A DNA stretch of 64,000 nt from Dryas octopetala (Eukaryota; Streptophyta; Magnoliopsida; Rosales; Rosaceae), in the NCBI GenBank assembly GCA_963921425.1, contig OY992839.1, positions 14,425,409 through 14,489,408 of the forward strand, given 5' to 3'. Made by a program: the position numbers and the translations under genes. A model generated the notes under the pieces. That model searched no databases. It saw only the letters and a list, made by a program, of their open reading frames with translations, and had not been told where the DNA came from. Position 1 is the first letter of the stretch; each line of letters starts with the position of its first letter. Below, in pieces: positions 1-11,701 of the stretch.

Positions 1-2450
1 TCAATATGGTCCTAATTCACTTAAAAGTGTTTTCATTTTATAATTGTGTGTGATATTCTAAGAGGAAAATCAACCTGCTCACCATTTTCTATAAAAGATT
101 GAGAATTAAAATACATGTAATGACAACCAAACCACATACCCCAAGCCATGAAAAAGAAAAGTAAATAGTTTTTTTCTCAATTATACAATAAGCAATCATA
201 AAAGACTGAAACCAAAATGAATATATAATTATGCTATCGCATATAAAAGACCATTTGTACTTGAAATACAACCATTTGTTATAGAACCAAGCTTCTTGAA
301 GCAAACAAACTGTGGTAATATTTTCTTTCAAACAAACTTTTGTTGGTACACACACCAAACAACATATTTTCTGACATTTCATCAAAGACCTCATATAAAA
401 CATAAATTAATCCATGTGTAGAACTGATTTCATTACAACTTTGGAAACATAATTAAAGACATATCCGAAACTTCCTTCTGGTTAATTCTCAATTTCAACC
501 CTTATTGTTTTGAGGTATGTTAAATGAATAGTAATGTCAGAAATTGCTTACCAAATGGGTCTTCACTCTTCTTGAAGAATATGTTAACCAACTTCTTTGA
601 AGCAAAACTCTGGTTTCGTCATGCATCTACACTGAAAAAGAGACTTAAGAAAACACATGGTCCCTACCTATAGTCCTCATTCACTTAAAAGTGTTTTTTG
701 TTTGTTTTTCTTTTCTTAATTTTAATTTTATCTTCAAGAGGGAAGACAACTTGTTATTTCTTTAATAAATATAAATAAAATAAAACACACGTAATTAATC
801 TCAACCAACCCACATAGCCATGAAAAGATACAGTAACAAAAAGGTAACACATCAGTAATGGTTCCTGAATTGTAATTATTAAACAAAGTAATGGTTTCTC
901 CATTTTCATATATATGTTTTTATAAATAAAAGCCTTGAGGTTTCTACCAATGAAAACTATCAAACTGAAGATAAGTTTCAGTCACTAATCTCAACCAACT
1001 TAATTACAATTCGTAACTTGTATCTAATTAACCAAACCAAACTGTCTATTTTAAAAGACCGAAAAACCATTTGTACTAAAAAAAAAATAATTCGAAAATG
1101 GTGCAGCGACTCTCATCCCAATTAATCAATTAAAATATTTAGAAAATGCAAACCTGAATACAAATGTTGGATGATCTTAACAAACAATGCAAAATCATCA
1201 TGTGATTCATGGCCAACCAATATGCTCTGTAATTACTTTTACTTTTACTCTGTTGTGCTTCTAATACTATAAAATTTAGAACAATGCAATAGGGGTAAGG
1301 TCAAATGAAAAAAAAAAAGTCATCTAAACCCAAAACCCTCCAATTCCATAGCACTATGCGCAGAAAGCATAATATAAGAGATTAAAAAAGGCAGTGAATT
1401 ACCTGCACTTGGGACAAAGATTATCGAAACTACTATATCACAAAGCCCAACCTTTGTTCCCTTTAATCAAGTTTGTAAATTTCAATAAATAAGCTCAAAA
1501 ATGTCAGCGGCCACCAACTAAATTTTTTTTGTTTTTTGATAAAACCACCAACTAAACCAGGTGTCGCAAAAAGAGTCATAAGACTAAACAATGTCCAAAA
1601 GAGCACACACTTCAAATAGTATAAAAGAGCCATAAGACTGTTCACATAGTATTGGCACACACTTCAAGTCCTAAAATCTGTAATAAATTCAAAGTGGAAA
1701 CATAACATTATATAAATGTATTCAAATTGTTGTGTGTATCTGCAAACTGAAACGAAAGTCAATGTGGTATCTTGAGAATATAATCAGCAACCACAATGGT
1801 GGTCTCTTGCCTTTCTAGTGCTAATGAAAAAGTATTGGTATGAAAATTATAGCTGATAAAAAAATGCAAACTGCGAAAATTTACTTTTCAATCTGTTTAC
1901 TCACCTTCAGATAAATCATTAAGAAAAGAACATGGTTGAGATTTGTATTCTTTCAATATAATAACCAAAAAGCCTAGACTTAGCAAAATAACTCTCTCAG
2001 TAAGAATCACAAAAAACTTACAACAATTACCACTTAGAACTAAATACCATGTTCTTTCAATATTACTCTATAAAATTACCCACAACAATTACCACTGCTC
2101 CAATAACACTGCTAGCCAAAAACAACCATAGAAAAAGAAATTCAGAGCTAAAACATGAAGAAAATCAAAAAGTTACAAAATGAACATCCACTTAAAACCC
2201 AGTCACAATTACCAAAAACTCACAAAACTACCCTAAAAAATGAAGTCAGAATCTGAACAACATTGTAGCTTAATGTAGACAGCCATGCAAACCAAACCCA
2301 AACAAATAAAAATTCAGCCCAAACTCAATAACCAAAGCTCAAACTCAGTAACCAATGAAAAATAATGCAATAGGTCACACAACAATAAGAGCCCCATATC
2401 AACAAATAAGTAATCAATGATAATTGATTTTTCTTTTCTTTTTCCTCTTT
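1..2450. other. AT-rich intergenic spacer with old local duplication
   Basis: No coding region can be supported here: the open frames are short, low in complexity and lack recognisable motifs. The start of the window (about 1-200) resembles about 658-830: both carry the phrase cattcacttaaaagtgttt or a near match, then an 'agagg-aa' purine stretch, then 'ccaaaccacat...gccatgaaaa'. This looks like a diverged direct duplication with an offset near 655 bp. It could be distal untranslated or intronic sequence of a gene lying left of the window; nothing seen decides this. Confidence 0.5.
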
Positions 2451-2469
2451 GTTGTTGCCTGACATAGGT

Positions 2470-4345
2470 GTTAGCTAGGGCTGGGTTTAATTACTGAAAT
2501 ACCAAAAAATACCGATGTCGTACCGGTTTCGATACCGTAAAATACCGAACTAGTCGGTTACTGATACCGATACTCGGTTTTCATACCGATACCGATGATT
2601 TCGGAAACGGTACTGGTTCACAAAGCCCGGTACCGATGGTATACCGATACCAACTGTATATTGAAAAAATATAATTAAAATAATTTATTTTTATACATTT
2701 CTATACTATACCGATATACCCTAAATAAAAAATACTAAAATACTAAATACCTTTATATATAATTTATAATTTTATATAATACATTTCTAATTTTCTATAA
2801 TTTATATAAAACATATATAAATTTATAAACCCTATAACTTATTAACTTATATGTTTTTTAATTTATATAATACATTTCTATATAAAAACTAATTAAAAAT
2901 ACCCTAAACCCTAATATTATACTAAATTATAAACCCTATATAGTATACGTATATGATATCTCATAATAAATTACTAATTTCTATACTCTAATAGACTAAA
3001 TTGGCTAATAGCCTAATAGTCTAATACTATAAATTTATAATTCATACACTCATAGTTGGTAACTTGGAGTTTAGTATATAGTATATGGTTTAATACTATA
3101 ATATGGTATAATATGGTATAGTATGATATAATATGGTAATATTAGTAATTTAGTATATTGTATAATATGATTATGGTATAATATGGTAATATTAGTATGT
3201 GGTATAATATATTAATATCAATATGGACTATGGAGTTATTGACCATTTATGATTTATGTAATTACCTCAATCATAAATGTATAATATGGTATAATATATT
3301 AATATGGTATTAGCCATTTAGCCTAATAGCTATATTAGGTATATGACCAATACCCTATACCCTAAGGTTTAAGATATGGCATAAATTAAAAAACATATAA
3401 ACTATTAAGTTATTAACTATATACTATAAATTATAAAAAAACATATGTAATAAAAATAAAAAACTCCAAACCCTAATTGAAATTTAAAACCCCAAATTAC
3501 CCTAAACCCTAAACCCCAAAGTCCAAAACCCAAACGAAACCCCAAAATACCCTAATCCTAAATTCCTAATGTTAACTAATAAATGAATTAAAAAAAACAT
3601 TTAAACAAAACAACATTTTTTTTTTTTTCACTCTATGCCTCTTTCTCACTAAGTTACTCTCTCTCTGAGCGAATTGAGATCCCAATTTCCCAACCAGGCA
3701 ACCACTCCACCATCAATCCAGCATCTCCGAGTCTCCGACCACCACCACCACCACTATCTTAGACTCCGAAAACGCCCCACCAATTCACCACCATCACCTC
3801 TCTCTCTCCCTTTCTCTCTGTCTCACCAGTCCATCGTCGCCTCTCTCTCTATGTCTCACCATCGCCTCTTTCTGTCTCACCAGTCCACCATCTTAGCTAC
3901 TAGCTACCGTTCTTGGGTTTTCTGATTTAGGAGTTTTTTGGGTTTCAAACTTTCAATTTATTGGGGTTTTGATTTAGGGAATTTTGGTCTCTCTGATAAT
4001 TCTGATTTATGCCAAAGGTGCTTCCTTTGCTGCTTGCTGTGCTTCTGGGTAAGTTTTTTGTCTCTCTGTTGATTTTGATTCTTGGTAATCTCTCTCTGTC
4101 TAACTTTCAAGTTTCTCTCTCTCCATCTCCATCTCTCTGTCTCGCTCTCTCCATCTCGATCTCTCTGTCTCGCTGTCTCTCTCAGGTTTCGGCAAGCCTA
4201 GTACTGTGCCAATTCCGCCCTTCTCCGACCGCAAACCGTCGGCACGGTATCGGTGACAAAAAACAAGGGTTTCAACCCCCAGAGGTCGGCATGTGATATC
4301 AAGGTTTCGGTACGGTTATCGTATTGAAACCACCGTTGTAGGCAA
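2470..4345. repeat. TACCG-rich dispersed repeat (possible hAT-like non-autonomous element)
   Basis: The left end (2475-2660) is packed with ataccga / ggtaccgat motifs, and the right end (4190-4340) again carries cggtatcggt and ggtttcggtacggtta. Between them lie an AT-rich core with short tatggtataata repeats (about 3085-3310), a stretch of degenerate telomere-like ccctaaaccc (about 3480-3560), and a TC-rich, proline/serine-codon-rich block (3640-4190). The shared TACCG theme at both ends suggests one element of about 1.9 kb. I could not find clean terminal inverted repeats or a target-site duplication, so both family and limits are uncertain. Confidence 0.4.
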
Positions 4346-6367
4346 TCTTCTAGGAGTAGGAGCAATGTAATTATTTGTGATGCTTCTGTTGTGAGATGCT
4401 GATTAAGGTAGTTGTGGTATTACAAATGTCATAATCTCTGTAAAGTCTTATAGTTTCTATCATGCTATATAATTTTCTTTAATTATGTAAGTAACTAACA
4501 CATGTTTTTTTTGTTCATCAAGGTGCAAAGTTGGATTAAAAGTGTTCTAAGGACTTCTCAATTTCACGAGAATGAATGGATTGGGGCTTCCTTGTTCCTA
4601 ATGACAGCACAAGCAAACAATATATATATGTTTGGTTTGATGCTCTACTGGGGTAAAGTTCCTCCTCCCTCCCGCCCGCCCACTTTCCCGTATATAACTG
4701 ATCCTCTTCCCTAATATAACTCATATTCATGATGTTTGTTAAGTTGTAAGTTCGCATTTAATATAATTAGTGTGTGTTCGTTATGTCTCATATACTCACA
4801 TAGACTAATATTAGAGATCTGTTTGTTTATACAAAGAAAATATAAGATATATAATGAAAAATGACCACACCTAGTTAAATTCATAAAAACAAACTCAGAC
4901 TTGTGAAAGGTCGCGACACCGCCGAAATTGAAGTCAACACCGGTGAAAGGCTCGAATAGGACTGGCTCGATCTGTCGCTGTCACTAGCTTTCTAAGTTGA
5001 TTGTAACCACCGAAAGGAAGAGGAGGAAAAGGCGAGCTTGAGGTGGGTGGTCTCGCCGAAATCCCTCGTCGGACGACAAGGATTCAAAGAGAGAGAAAGA
5101 AAGAGTGACCAGAGAGAGAAAAAGAAAGAGAGAAAGAAAGAATGGGGGGTCTGATCAAAGCAACGAGAATGTAATGGTAAATGAGTTCTCACAGCTAAAA
5201 AGCAAGTCAAGGTGAATGACCAAAAAGGGCATACCTAACCCCACAATTTCAAAATGGCAAACCAGATAAAAAAAAAATCATGCGAGGCTAAACCAAAAGG
5301 ATGGTAAGAACCGTAAAAAAACAGAAAAGGCAATGACAAAAAACAAAGAGACAGTGAATGACCAAAACGAGCCCAACTAACCCCACTAATTACAATGGCA
5401 AGCAACTGAAATAAAAAAACAGAGGGGCAATTAAAGAAATTTTTTCAGTCCTGTAAGCACTGTTCCTAAGCTACAATAATGTCTTTGTTCGGTTTTAGTA
5501 TATATAGAATTTCCAAACAATCATGTGGATCGATCTCGTATTTATACATCCATACTAAATTGATTCGTATACTTGCAAGTATAAATAAATAATTACTACA
5601 GTTTAAGAAGTCACAATACTCCACGTACTGTCGGAAGTCTAAAAATTATATCTTTTCGACTTTGGTCATGATATTCTCTCCGACTTTCGTCATGTTTCAA
5701 TTGACGGATTTTTTATTGTTATGACGGTGAGAACCAAAGTGAGACACGATGAAAATTTGTATATCCTTGGAGAAATAAAGTGAGAATTACATCAAAAGAC
5801 TTTCAGACTAGATGTCAAGACTTTTCCTAAAATGTGCGTATTATGAAACAATATTTTAGTTCATAGTTTTGATGGTGTATACGTTGACAGCTATTATAAC
5901 GGAACTAATAGCAAACATAATTAGACCAATAACAAAAGTTGGGCCAAAAAATAAGGCATCCTTGTGTACTTACACAACCATTTGTTGGCGGTTTTGATTA
6001 AGCTCTAACCCGCAACAATCATCTCTCCAACTTTGTTGGCATTCTGAAACATAATTTCCAACTTAAAGTCTTAATATGTCTTGACACAATCATAACCATC
6101 TTTTTAATTTCCTCAAATTCATTTACTAGTAACTTATTAAAAATTTTTGTTTTATAATAGCAAAATTCAATTATTTGAAGCCCTAATAAGCTCGATCATC
6201 TAACTTAACAGGTAAGTGACAAGCTTTTTTATAAGTCAAGCGATAGAGAGACATTTCTATGGGGGTTTGAAAAACAGTATAGTATGCCCATAATATGTCA
6301 GTGCATTTTAAAGACCAATATTTCCAAAGTAGGTTAATAGTTTTCTTAAGAATGTGCTTAATTTTTC

Positions 6368-6455
6368 TATTGATTTATTTTTCGTAAGTCTTTATTATAT
6401 CAAATATTAGTAATTTTAATGTTACATAGTGAAGTCTGTGGTTTAAGAAACTAGC
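6368..6455 (+). repeat. 88-bp direct repeat, copy 1
   Basis: This copy runs from tattgatttatttttcgtaa to gtttaagaaactagc and recurs at 6692-6780 with only a handful of substitutions. Start-to-start offset is 324 bp. The two copies flank an 18-bp perfect hairpin. They could be the ends of a small decayed element or a simple local duplication; no coding content is present. Confidence 0.7.
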
Positions 6456-6590
6456 CTTATCACAAAACGATGGTCTATTGTAATTTAGTTGGTCCTACAA
6501 ATTTCGGGTTGTCTACAAAACTCGCTTCTGAGTGTTTATGGTAAAAAAAGAAAAGTTTTTTTAGACGAATACTTTTAATATAATTTTTGT

Positions 6591-6634
6591 TGTATGAGAT
6601 ATAGTGGTGCCTTATTACCACTATATCTCATACA
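6591..6634. repeat. 18-bp perfect inverted repeat (hairpin)
   Basis: tgtatgagatatagtggt at 6591-6608 is followed, after an 8-base loop, by its exact reverse complement at 6617-6634. It lies between the two 88-bp direct repeats. A MITE relic is the most likely origin. Confidence 0.75.
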
Positions 6635-6691
6635 TCTTGTTTGAACAAATTTTTTTTTTTTTTTGCGTTTTATGTTAACTTGTCTGTATGT

Positions 6692-6780
6692 TTATTGATT
6701 TATTTTTTGTAAGTCTTTATTATATCAAATATTAATAATTTTAATGTTACGTTGTGAAGTATATGATTTAAGAAACTAGC
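6692..6780 (+). repeat. 88-bp direct repeat, copy 2
   Basis: Second copy of the repeat at 6368-6455. It keeps the same order of words (aagtctttattatatcaaat, then taattttaatgttac, then gaaactagc). Confidence 0.7.
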
Positions 6781-7526
6781 AAACTGTTTATCTATACTTT
6801 CTACTCAAAGTCACATACAAACTCAGCGAGCTGAGCCGCATTCGCCTTTTTCTTTACCGAGCATTCATGTGACGCGTGCTTGCTAAGGATCATATTTTTT
6901 TCATGGATGTGTTTTAACAGTTCCAACATTCTCATGTTCTGTTTTTTGTTATTGTTATAAAACATGTAAAACAAATATACCTTTTTTAGGCCCGAATAAT
7001 AAAAATATACATTAGTTATAAATAAAAGGATAGTAGATATTACTGTATGTTTGTCAACCATAATATTATTTGTTCTTGAAGTGCCAAGTTGTTCTTAACA
7101 ATCTTTTCATGCCAATATGTTAGATAACACTTGTAATCTCCATAAAATATTATTCAATTTTTGCATTCTTGATTCCAAACTATCTTATAGGGCGTTAATA
7201 CTCCATAATGACCTGGGTTTATAGCATTGTAAAAGTGCTTTTGGGCTAGCTTTTTTTGCTTTTGGGCCATGAGCTAAATCCTAAGCTGTTTTACTGCGTA
7301 ACGTTGTAATTTTGAAAAATATGAGTGGTTATATTTCCACCCCATTATCTTATTTTCTCACCCATCTTATTTTTACACCTCCATTAAATTTGAAAAAAAA
7401 TATTAAAACACTTTTCACACATCTTATTATTCCTATAATACCTTTTGATATACCAACTAAAACACTTTTCTCACCAGGCTTAATTAGATTATGTGTAACA
7501 GTAGGATTGATATGCGATATTATCTA

Positions 7527-7652
7527 GGGAGACTTAGAGTTTAGTTCATTTTATGAGTCTTTCTTAGACTAAGACTGGTAGTGATTTAGGGTTTTTAATT
7601 AACTCCTTTTATTTTTCTTCTTTGACGACTTTATGTTAGGTTTTAACTCCAA
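7527..7652 (+). repeat. 126-bp dispersed repeat, copy 1
   Basis: This stretch matches 39544-39667 at roughly 90% identity by eye, beginning at cttagagttt/cttagagttc and ending at ttttaactccaa. Here it lies between the inferred left end of the MULE and the end of its coding region, so it is either part of that family's subterminal DNA or a separate insertion. Confidence 0.8.
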
Positions 7653-7769
7653 GACTTAGGTTCATGCAAAAAAATCCACATACTTATATATATTTAAATA
7701 ATACAATAATCTCATCATAAGTACATATAAATACAGAAAAACAAAAAATGCATCAAATCCAGAACATAA

Positions 7770-10700
7770 TTAATCACTATCAAGAGACACAGGTTCTTGT
7801 GTGGATGGATCACTATGGCATACAAGTTCTTTGAATTGCTCAAGGCGATGTTCGTATTTAGTACACCACATTTTTGCGCTTTCGGTGACATACAAGGTTC
7901 ACACGGTAGGAATAGATGACATGAGGTGATCCGGTACCAAGTGTACCTATAAAATAGCATTACACATGAGTCTTAAAGATAATTTAAATATCCAATAAAA
8001 CAAACCATATAGTTCAATGTGTACCTGTACGAAATGATCGTCATTGACAAAACCGATACCAATCTCACGAATTTCGGATCTCTCTAGTATATCTGGGTAT
8101 ACGCTAAATGGTAGGCATGTTAGGCATAATGACCTAAATACATGGGTCACCACTACACCACAGCATGTCGCGGTAACATATCCCATCTCCGGCATGTCCA
8201 TCCAATAATCCTTTGATGCAGGAAGAGGTTCTTCAAAATACTCAATCGAATGCTTTAGCTCAGCAACTCGAGATCGATCAAATATGGACTCATATAAGAT
8301 GGATAATGACCGTAACAAGTGAAATAAATCTATGCGCACTTTTCGCCACGCATCTTTACCCAACCCCAAAGCCAAAACTACGACTCTATAGCCACAATGA
8401 CTGTCGGATTTCACATTAGTGGCACCGGTAATGAATGGCCTAATGCTAGCTTTGAATTGCTGTGTATACCGGTGGGTCGGAACAGATGGTGTGAGTGATG
8501 TCTTATATGCCTGTATAAAAATATAAATAAATTCAATTATGCAATGAGTATTAGTAAAATAAAGTAAGATCATCCGGTTGGAATGAATTATATACCTTTA
8601 ATTTGAATACTCTTGCCTTTAGCATCTTCTTTGGCGAATTGGTGCCAACTGTACATATTGTAGGTGATGGTGAGTGGCTATCTTGACCCGAAAGTGCATA
8701 CTCAAAGGTAGATGGCAAACGGCAGGTAGAATTTTCGGCTTTACTAGGGCGCCTTTTAGTCTTGACCTTCGCACGCGGTTCTTTTAGCCTTGTTATCTCT
8801 AAATTCATAAGCTCTTCTATTTTCAAACTTATCATCCTCTTAGTGTCCTCATTCTGTCCTTCCATCTATATTGCTAGTCTATCAAGTGTTGACTGAACCA
8901 GTGGATTTGACACTATGACTTGTGGTTCGTGAAGCATATCCAAATTTTTTCAATGGGGATGCACTGAATCAAGTGGAATATGCATCTTACGTCGCCTATA
9001 CGATAATATCTCATGTGCACATGGCAAACAGTGTGTATGACGAATAGTGCAATCACACGGTAATGTTCCGGTCGGATTCGAATTGGCCCTACAAAAAGAA
9101 AAGAATTATATTAGTCAGTAAGCATCACAGTAATGAAGTGTTCAAGGTAGTAATTATAGTTCAATTAGTATCCAAATTACCGGCTAATCTCACAAGCAAT
9201 TATAGTCAATGCCACCATAGATACATAACCAATCAAATCCTTCAATTCCGGCTGTCTCATTTTGACTTGGACAAACGTTCGACTCTTCTCAAATGATGCC
9301 TTAATATGTGTATGCTACAATACTAACAATGAGTGTATATGTGCCCAAGAGGTATCAAAGGGAAGCTGGCTAGAGCCAAGTTCCCTTTTTAGCTTCGCGT
9401 GTGCACTTTCCGCCCTATTAATAGAGTCAAGTTAGTTTATATGCAACACAATATAATAATTAACCAGTAATGCCAAATATGTGAAAGTGTTTACCTATTG
9501 GAAGTTGTATTACCAAAATGCATACATGTGTCTGTCTATACAGCCACAAACTTCTCCTTGAAAGGTATCAACCAAGTGTTCTTCAAATAGTCAATAACTT
9601 CAGGAACCTAACTGAACTTAGATTCAATCTGCTGTAAGTCTCTTAAATACACATATTCTGACGTTGAATTTACCAAGGAATACCATGAACTATAAACTTA
9701 TCCCAATCATCCTTGATTCCAAACTTTTTCTTACAATTTGCCATCACATTTTTGCTAATGTGCCACCTACACAATAAATGTCTAGCAGTAAGAAAAACTA
9801 CAGAGATTGCATTCATGAGTGCTAGATCTCGGTCTATGACAATCACACCAGGAAGACAATCATCGCTGAGTAACGACCTTAATCTAGTCAAAGCCCAAAT
9901 GTAATTGTCTTCCTTCTCATAACTAATGTAAGCAAATGTAATTAAGAAAGTCATGTTTGTGGATGTGACCCCAACAATCTCAAAAAGTGGCAGACGATAC
10001 ATATTAGTCTTATACGTGCAATCCATGATCAATACATGTGGAAATGCACGTAAGAGATCAACACAACCAGGGTGGCTCCAAAACAAATTAGTCACAATAT
10101 CATCACCACCAGAACATCTATGCCACTCAAAGTATTTGTGTTCAGATAACTTACTTAGCAAACACTGCATTTCGGTTTTTCCAGCCTTCTCTTTCACCCT
10201 ATTGCGGTGTCTGACATTGTATATTGTTTTGATTGTTGTTGTATTCGAATAATCCATTTCCTTTAAGATGGTCAAAATCTGCTTCGGTTTCACTAAACTC
10301 TTAGACATATCTACCAATAAAGAACTCTTTGTTTCAGATGATCTTCTCACAAATGAATGTCCTTCACCAGTAACTAAAACTCTATGGTTATGCACTCCAC
10401 ATACCACACTTAGCTTCCATTCATCCTCATTACCAATTTGCACACCCTTTAATGAGAAGGGGCATCCACATCTTTTTGTAGTAGAGTCCCTACCATCCTT
10501 AGGACGTTTTACTATACAACTATCGGCATCATACTTGGATGGCCTATGGCGACCACTTCGTTCGCAACCAAGGAACACTCTAGTTTTCTTCTTCCCCACC
10601 CCTGCTGTATTAGACCTCATAATGACAATGACTATGTTGTTCGTCCTTCCTTGTGCACGTGCCCAGTTAACCAATGCATCCCTCGAATGAAATATCTACA

Positions 10701-10909
10701 CATATATAATTTACATTATTCACATTTCAACTACATTTACAACATATATTTCCCAAATAACAAATTCATACCTCGTTTGTTGTGAATTCATTATTATAGT
10801 CACGTGAGTATTCGGTCAAAACCTTGGCCTCGACCTCGGCCCCAATGTAGTCCTCAACCTTGCTGTTTCGAGTAGAAGCACCACTATATTGCTCATATTG
10901 TTCATCATC
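7770..10909 (-). pseudogene. MULE transposase with FAR1, SWIM and OTU-like domains (broken)
   Basis: Read from right to left. Exon 10909-10772 (DDEQYEQYSGA...NNEFTTNE) is bounded by AG and GT sites. A second exon from 10695 encodes a FAR1-type zinc cluster (CERSG, RCGCPF, CGVHNH), then a MULE transposase core with MDCTYKTN and VIVIDRDLALMNA supplying the two aspartates, and WHISKNV. After an interruption near 9670 come LVNSTSEYVYLRDL, PEVIDYLKNTWLIPFKEKF and ESAHAKLKRELGSSQ, the usual FAR1/MULE tail. A SWIM finger (CDCTIRHTHCLPCAHEI, about 9011-9062) follows. Next are a basic linker (8551-8865) and a domain at 7990-8510 resembling an OTU cysteine protease: SDSHCGYRVV holds the candidate nucleophile Cys, WMDMPEMGYV sits in the middle, and VNDDHFVQV holds the candidate His. 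The tail reads MWCTKYEHRLEQFKELV and ends at 7770. Several stops and frame changes break the gene. Its domain order is typical of FAR1-related MULEs rather than of a domesticated FRS gene. Confidence 0.8.
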
Positions 10910-10947
10910 CTACACATAAAACATGCAAATAATGTTAAAACAGTACG

Positions 10948-11268
10948 TTCGGTAGAATGTTACCGAACGAAATAAATCTGTTCGGTAGTAATCTGCCGAA
11001 CCAATAACCTTCGTTCGACAGTTGACTATTGAACAATATCGATTTTACGTAAAGAAAAGACTTCATTCGACAGATGTCTTCCGAACATATGTAAAACTTT
11101 TGGTAGATTGTTGTCGAAATTTATAAGTTCATTCGGCGAACAGTCACCGAATGGATTTTTTAAAATTTTTTTGTAATTTTCATTCGGCAGGTAACCACCG
11201 AATATATTAGTTGTGTTCAGTACCCATCTGTCGAACAATTGAGAAAAGTTCAGTACTGGTTCGCCGAA
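10948..11268. repeat. Nested array of 20-bp palindromes, 33-bp period in triplets
   Basis: Nine 20-bp units resemble TTCGG-N10-CCGAA. They start at 10948, 10981, 11014, 11066, 11099, 11132, 11183, 11216 and 11249. Steps are 33, 33, 52, 33, 33, 51, 33, 33 bp, so three triplets repeat with a period of 118 then 117 bp. The best units are 10948-10967 (ttcggtagaatgttaccgaa), 10981-11000, 11132-11151 and 11183-11202 (ttcggcaggtaaccaccgaa); others have one arm decayed. The array lies upstream of the first transposase exon and inside the MULE right end. Transposase-binding subterminal repeats or a coding repeat are both possible. Confidence 0.85.
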
Positions 11269-11681
11269 TGAACCTCGAACAGAAAATGAAAAACACGAAA
11301 AAAAACATAAAAAATTACTATCATATCTCGTCTGAAGGCGAATACGGGACGAGTGAAGGCTCCATTCATGAAAACTAATATGTATTTCTACAATATTATT
11401 CCCTATATGTGATCAAGAGAGAAAACTTAAAGTTTAATGGAGGAAAGATGAAGAGATGAGGTTATGAGATGAAGGGGTGTGCAATGAGAGTTTTAGGATT
11501 ATTTTGGCTGAGGTTTTAGAGTGTTAGGTGAGGTGTGTAAGAGTGTTGGGTTGGGTGTGTAAGGAGAGTTTTTTTTTTTTTTTTCAAATAATAAAAGTTG
11601 TCCTTTTTGGTCATTTCTCTTTGTGTCAATTAGGTAAATTCACAAATTAGGTTGTTAGGGGTGTGCAAAAAAAAATTTAGG

Positions 11682-11701
11682 GGTGTGCAAATAGCAGCAC
11701 C
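11682..11701 (-). repeat. MULE terminal inverted repeat (right end)
   Basis: ggtgtgcaaatagcagcacc; the inverted form gtgctgctatttgcacac occurs at 59897-59914 as the left end of the second element. A second ggggtgtgcaaaa lies about 28 bp inside, suggesting an end duplication. Confidence 0.75.

Larger units (their letters stand above)
4346..7310. other. Intergenic spacer, no supported gene
   Basis: No coding region is supported. A purine-rich tract with agaaag repeats occupies about 5085-5150. A GC-richer patch near 4905-5070 has cgccgaaa-type words but no convincing frame. Smaller repeats inside this stretch are listed separately: an 88-bp direct repeat and an 18-bp perfect hairpin. Confidence 0.5.
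7315..11701 (-). mobile_element. Decayed autonomous MULE (FAR1-SWIM-OTU type), coding strand minus
   Basis: The right end is clear: ggtgtgcaaatagcagcacc at 11682-11701 matches, in inverted form, both ends of the shorter element at 59894-61198. Just inside it the words ggtgtgtaaggagagttttt and gtaaattcacaaatta are shared by the two elements. The left end is inferred from a diverged match near 7315-7450 (gagtggttatatttccacc, then tacacctcc and tattcctataataccttt) to the left end of the 59.9-kb element. A further end-like sequence near 11770-11825 leaves the outer right limit open. Inside are a transposase pseudogene (7770-10909) and a palindrome array (10948-11268). No 9-bp target duplication could be confirmed. 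Confidence 0.65.

Noticed and set aside
3480-3560. Telomere-like ccctaaaccc words
   Set aside because: There are only a few degenerate copies in AT-rich DNA. This is not evidence of a chromosome end.
4009-4296. Plus-strand frame with a leader-like start (MPKVLPLLLAVLLGKFFVSL)
   Set aside because: After the start it becomes a translation of TC-rich low-complexity DNA and then of the TACCG repeat. No conserved domain is seen.
10268-10785. Plus-strand frames of 79-140 codons
   Set aside because: They are antisense shadows of the MULE transposase coding region on the minus strand.
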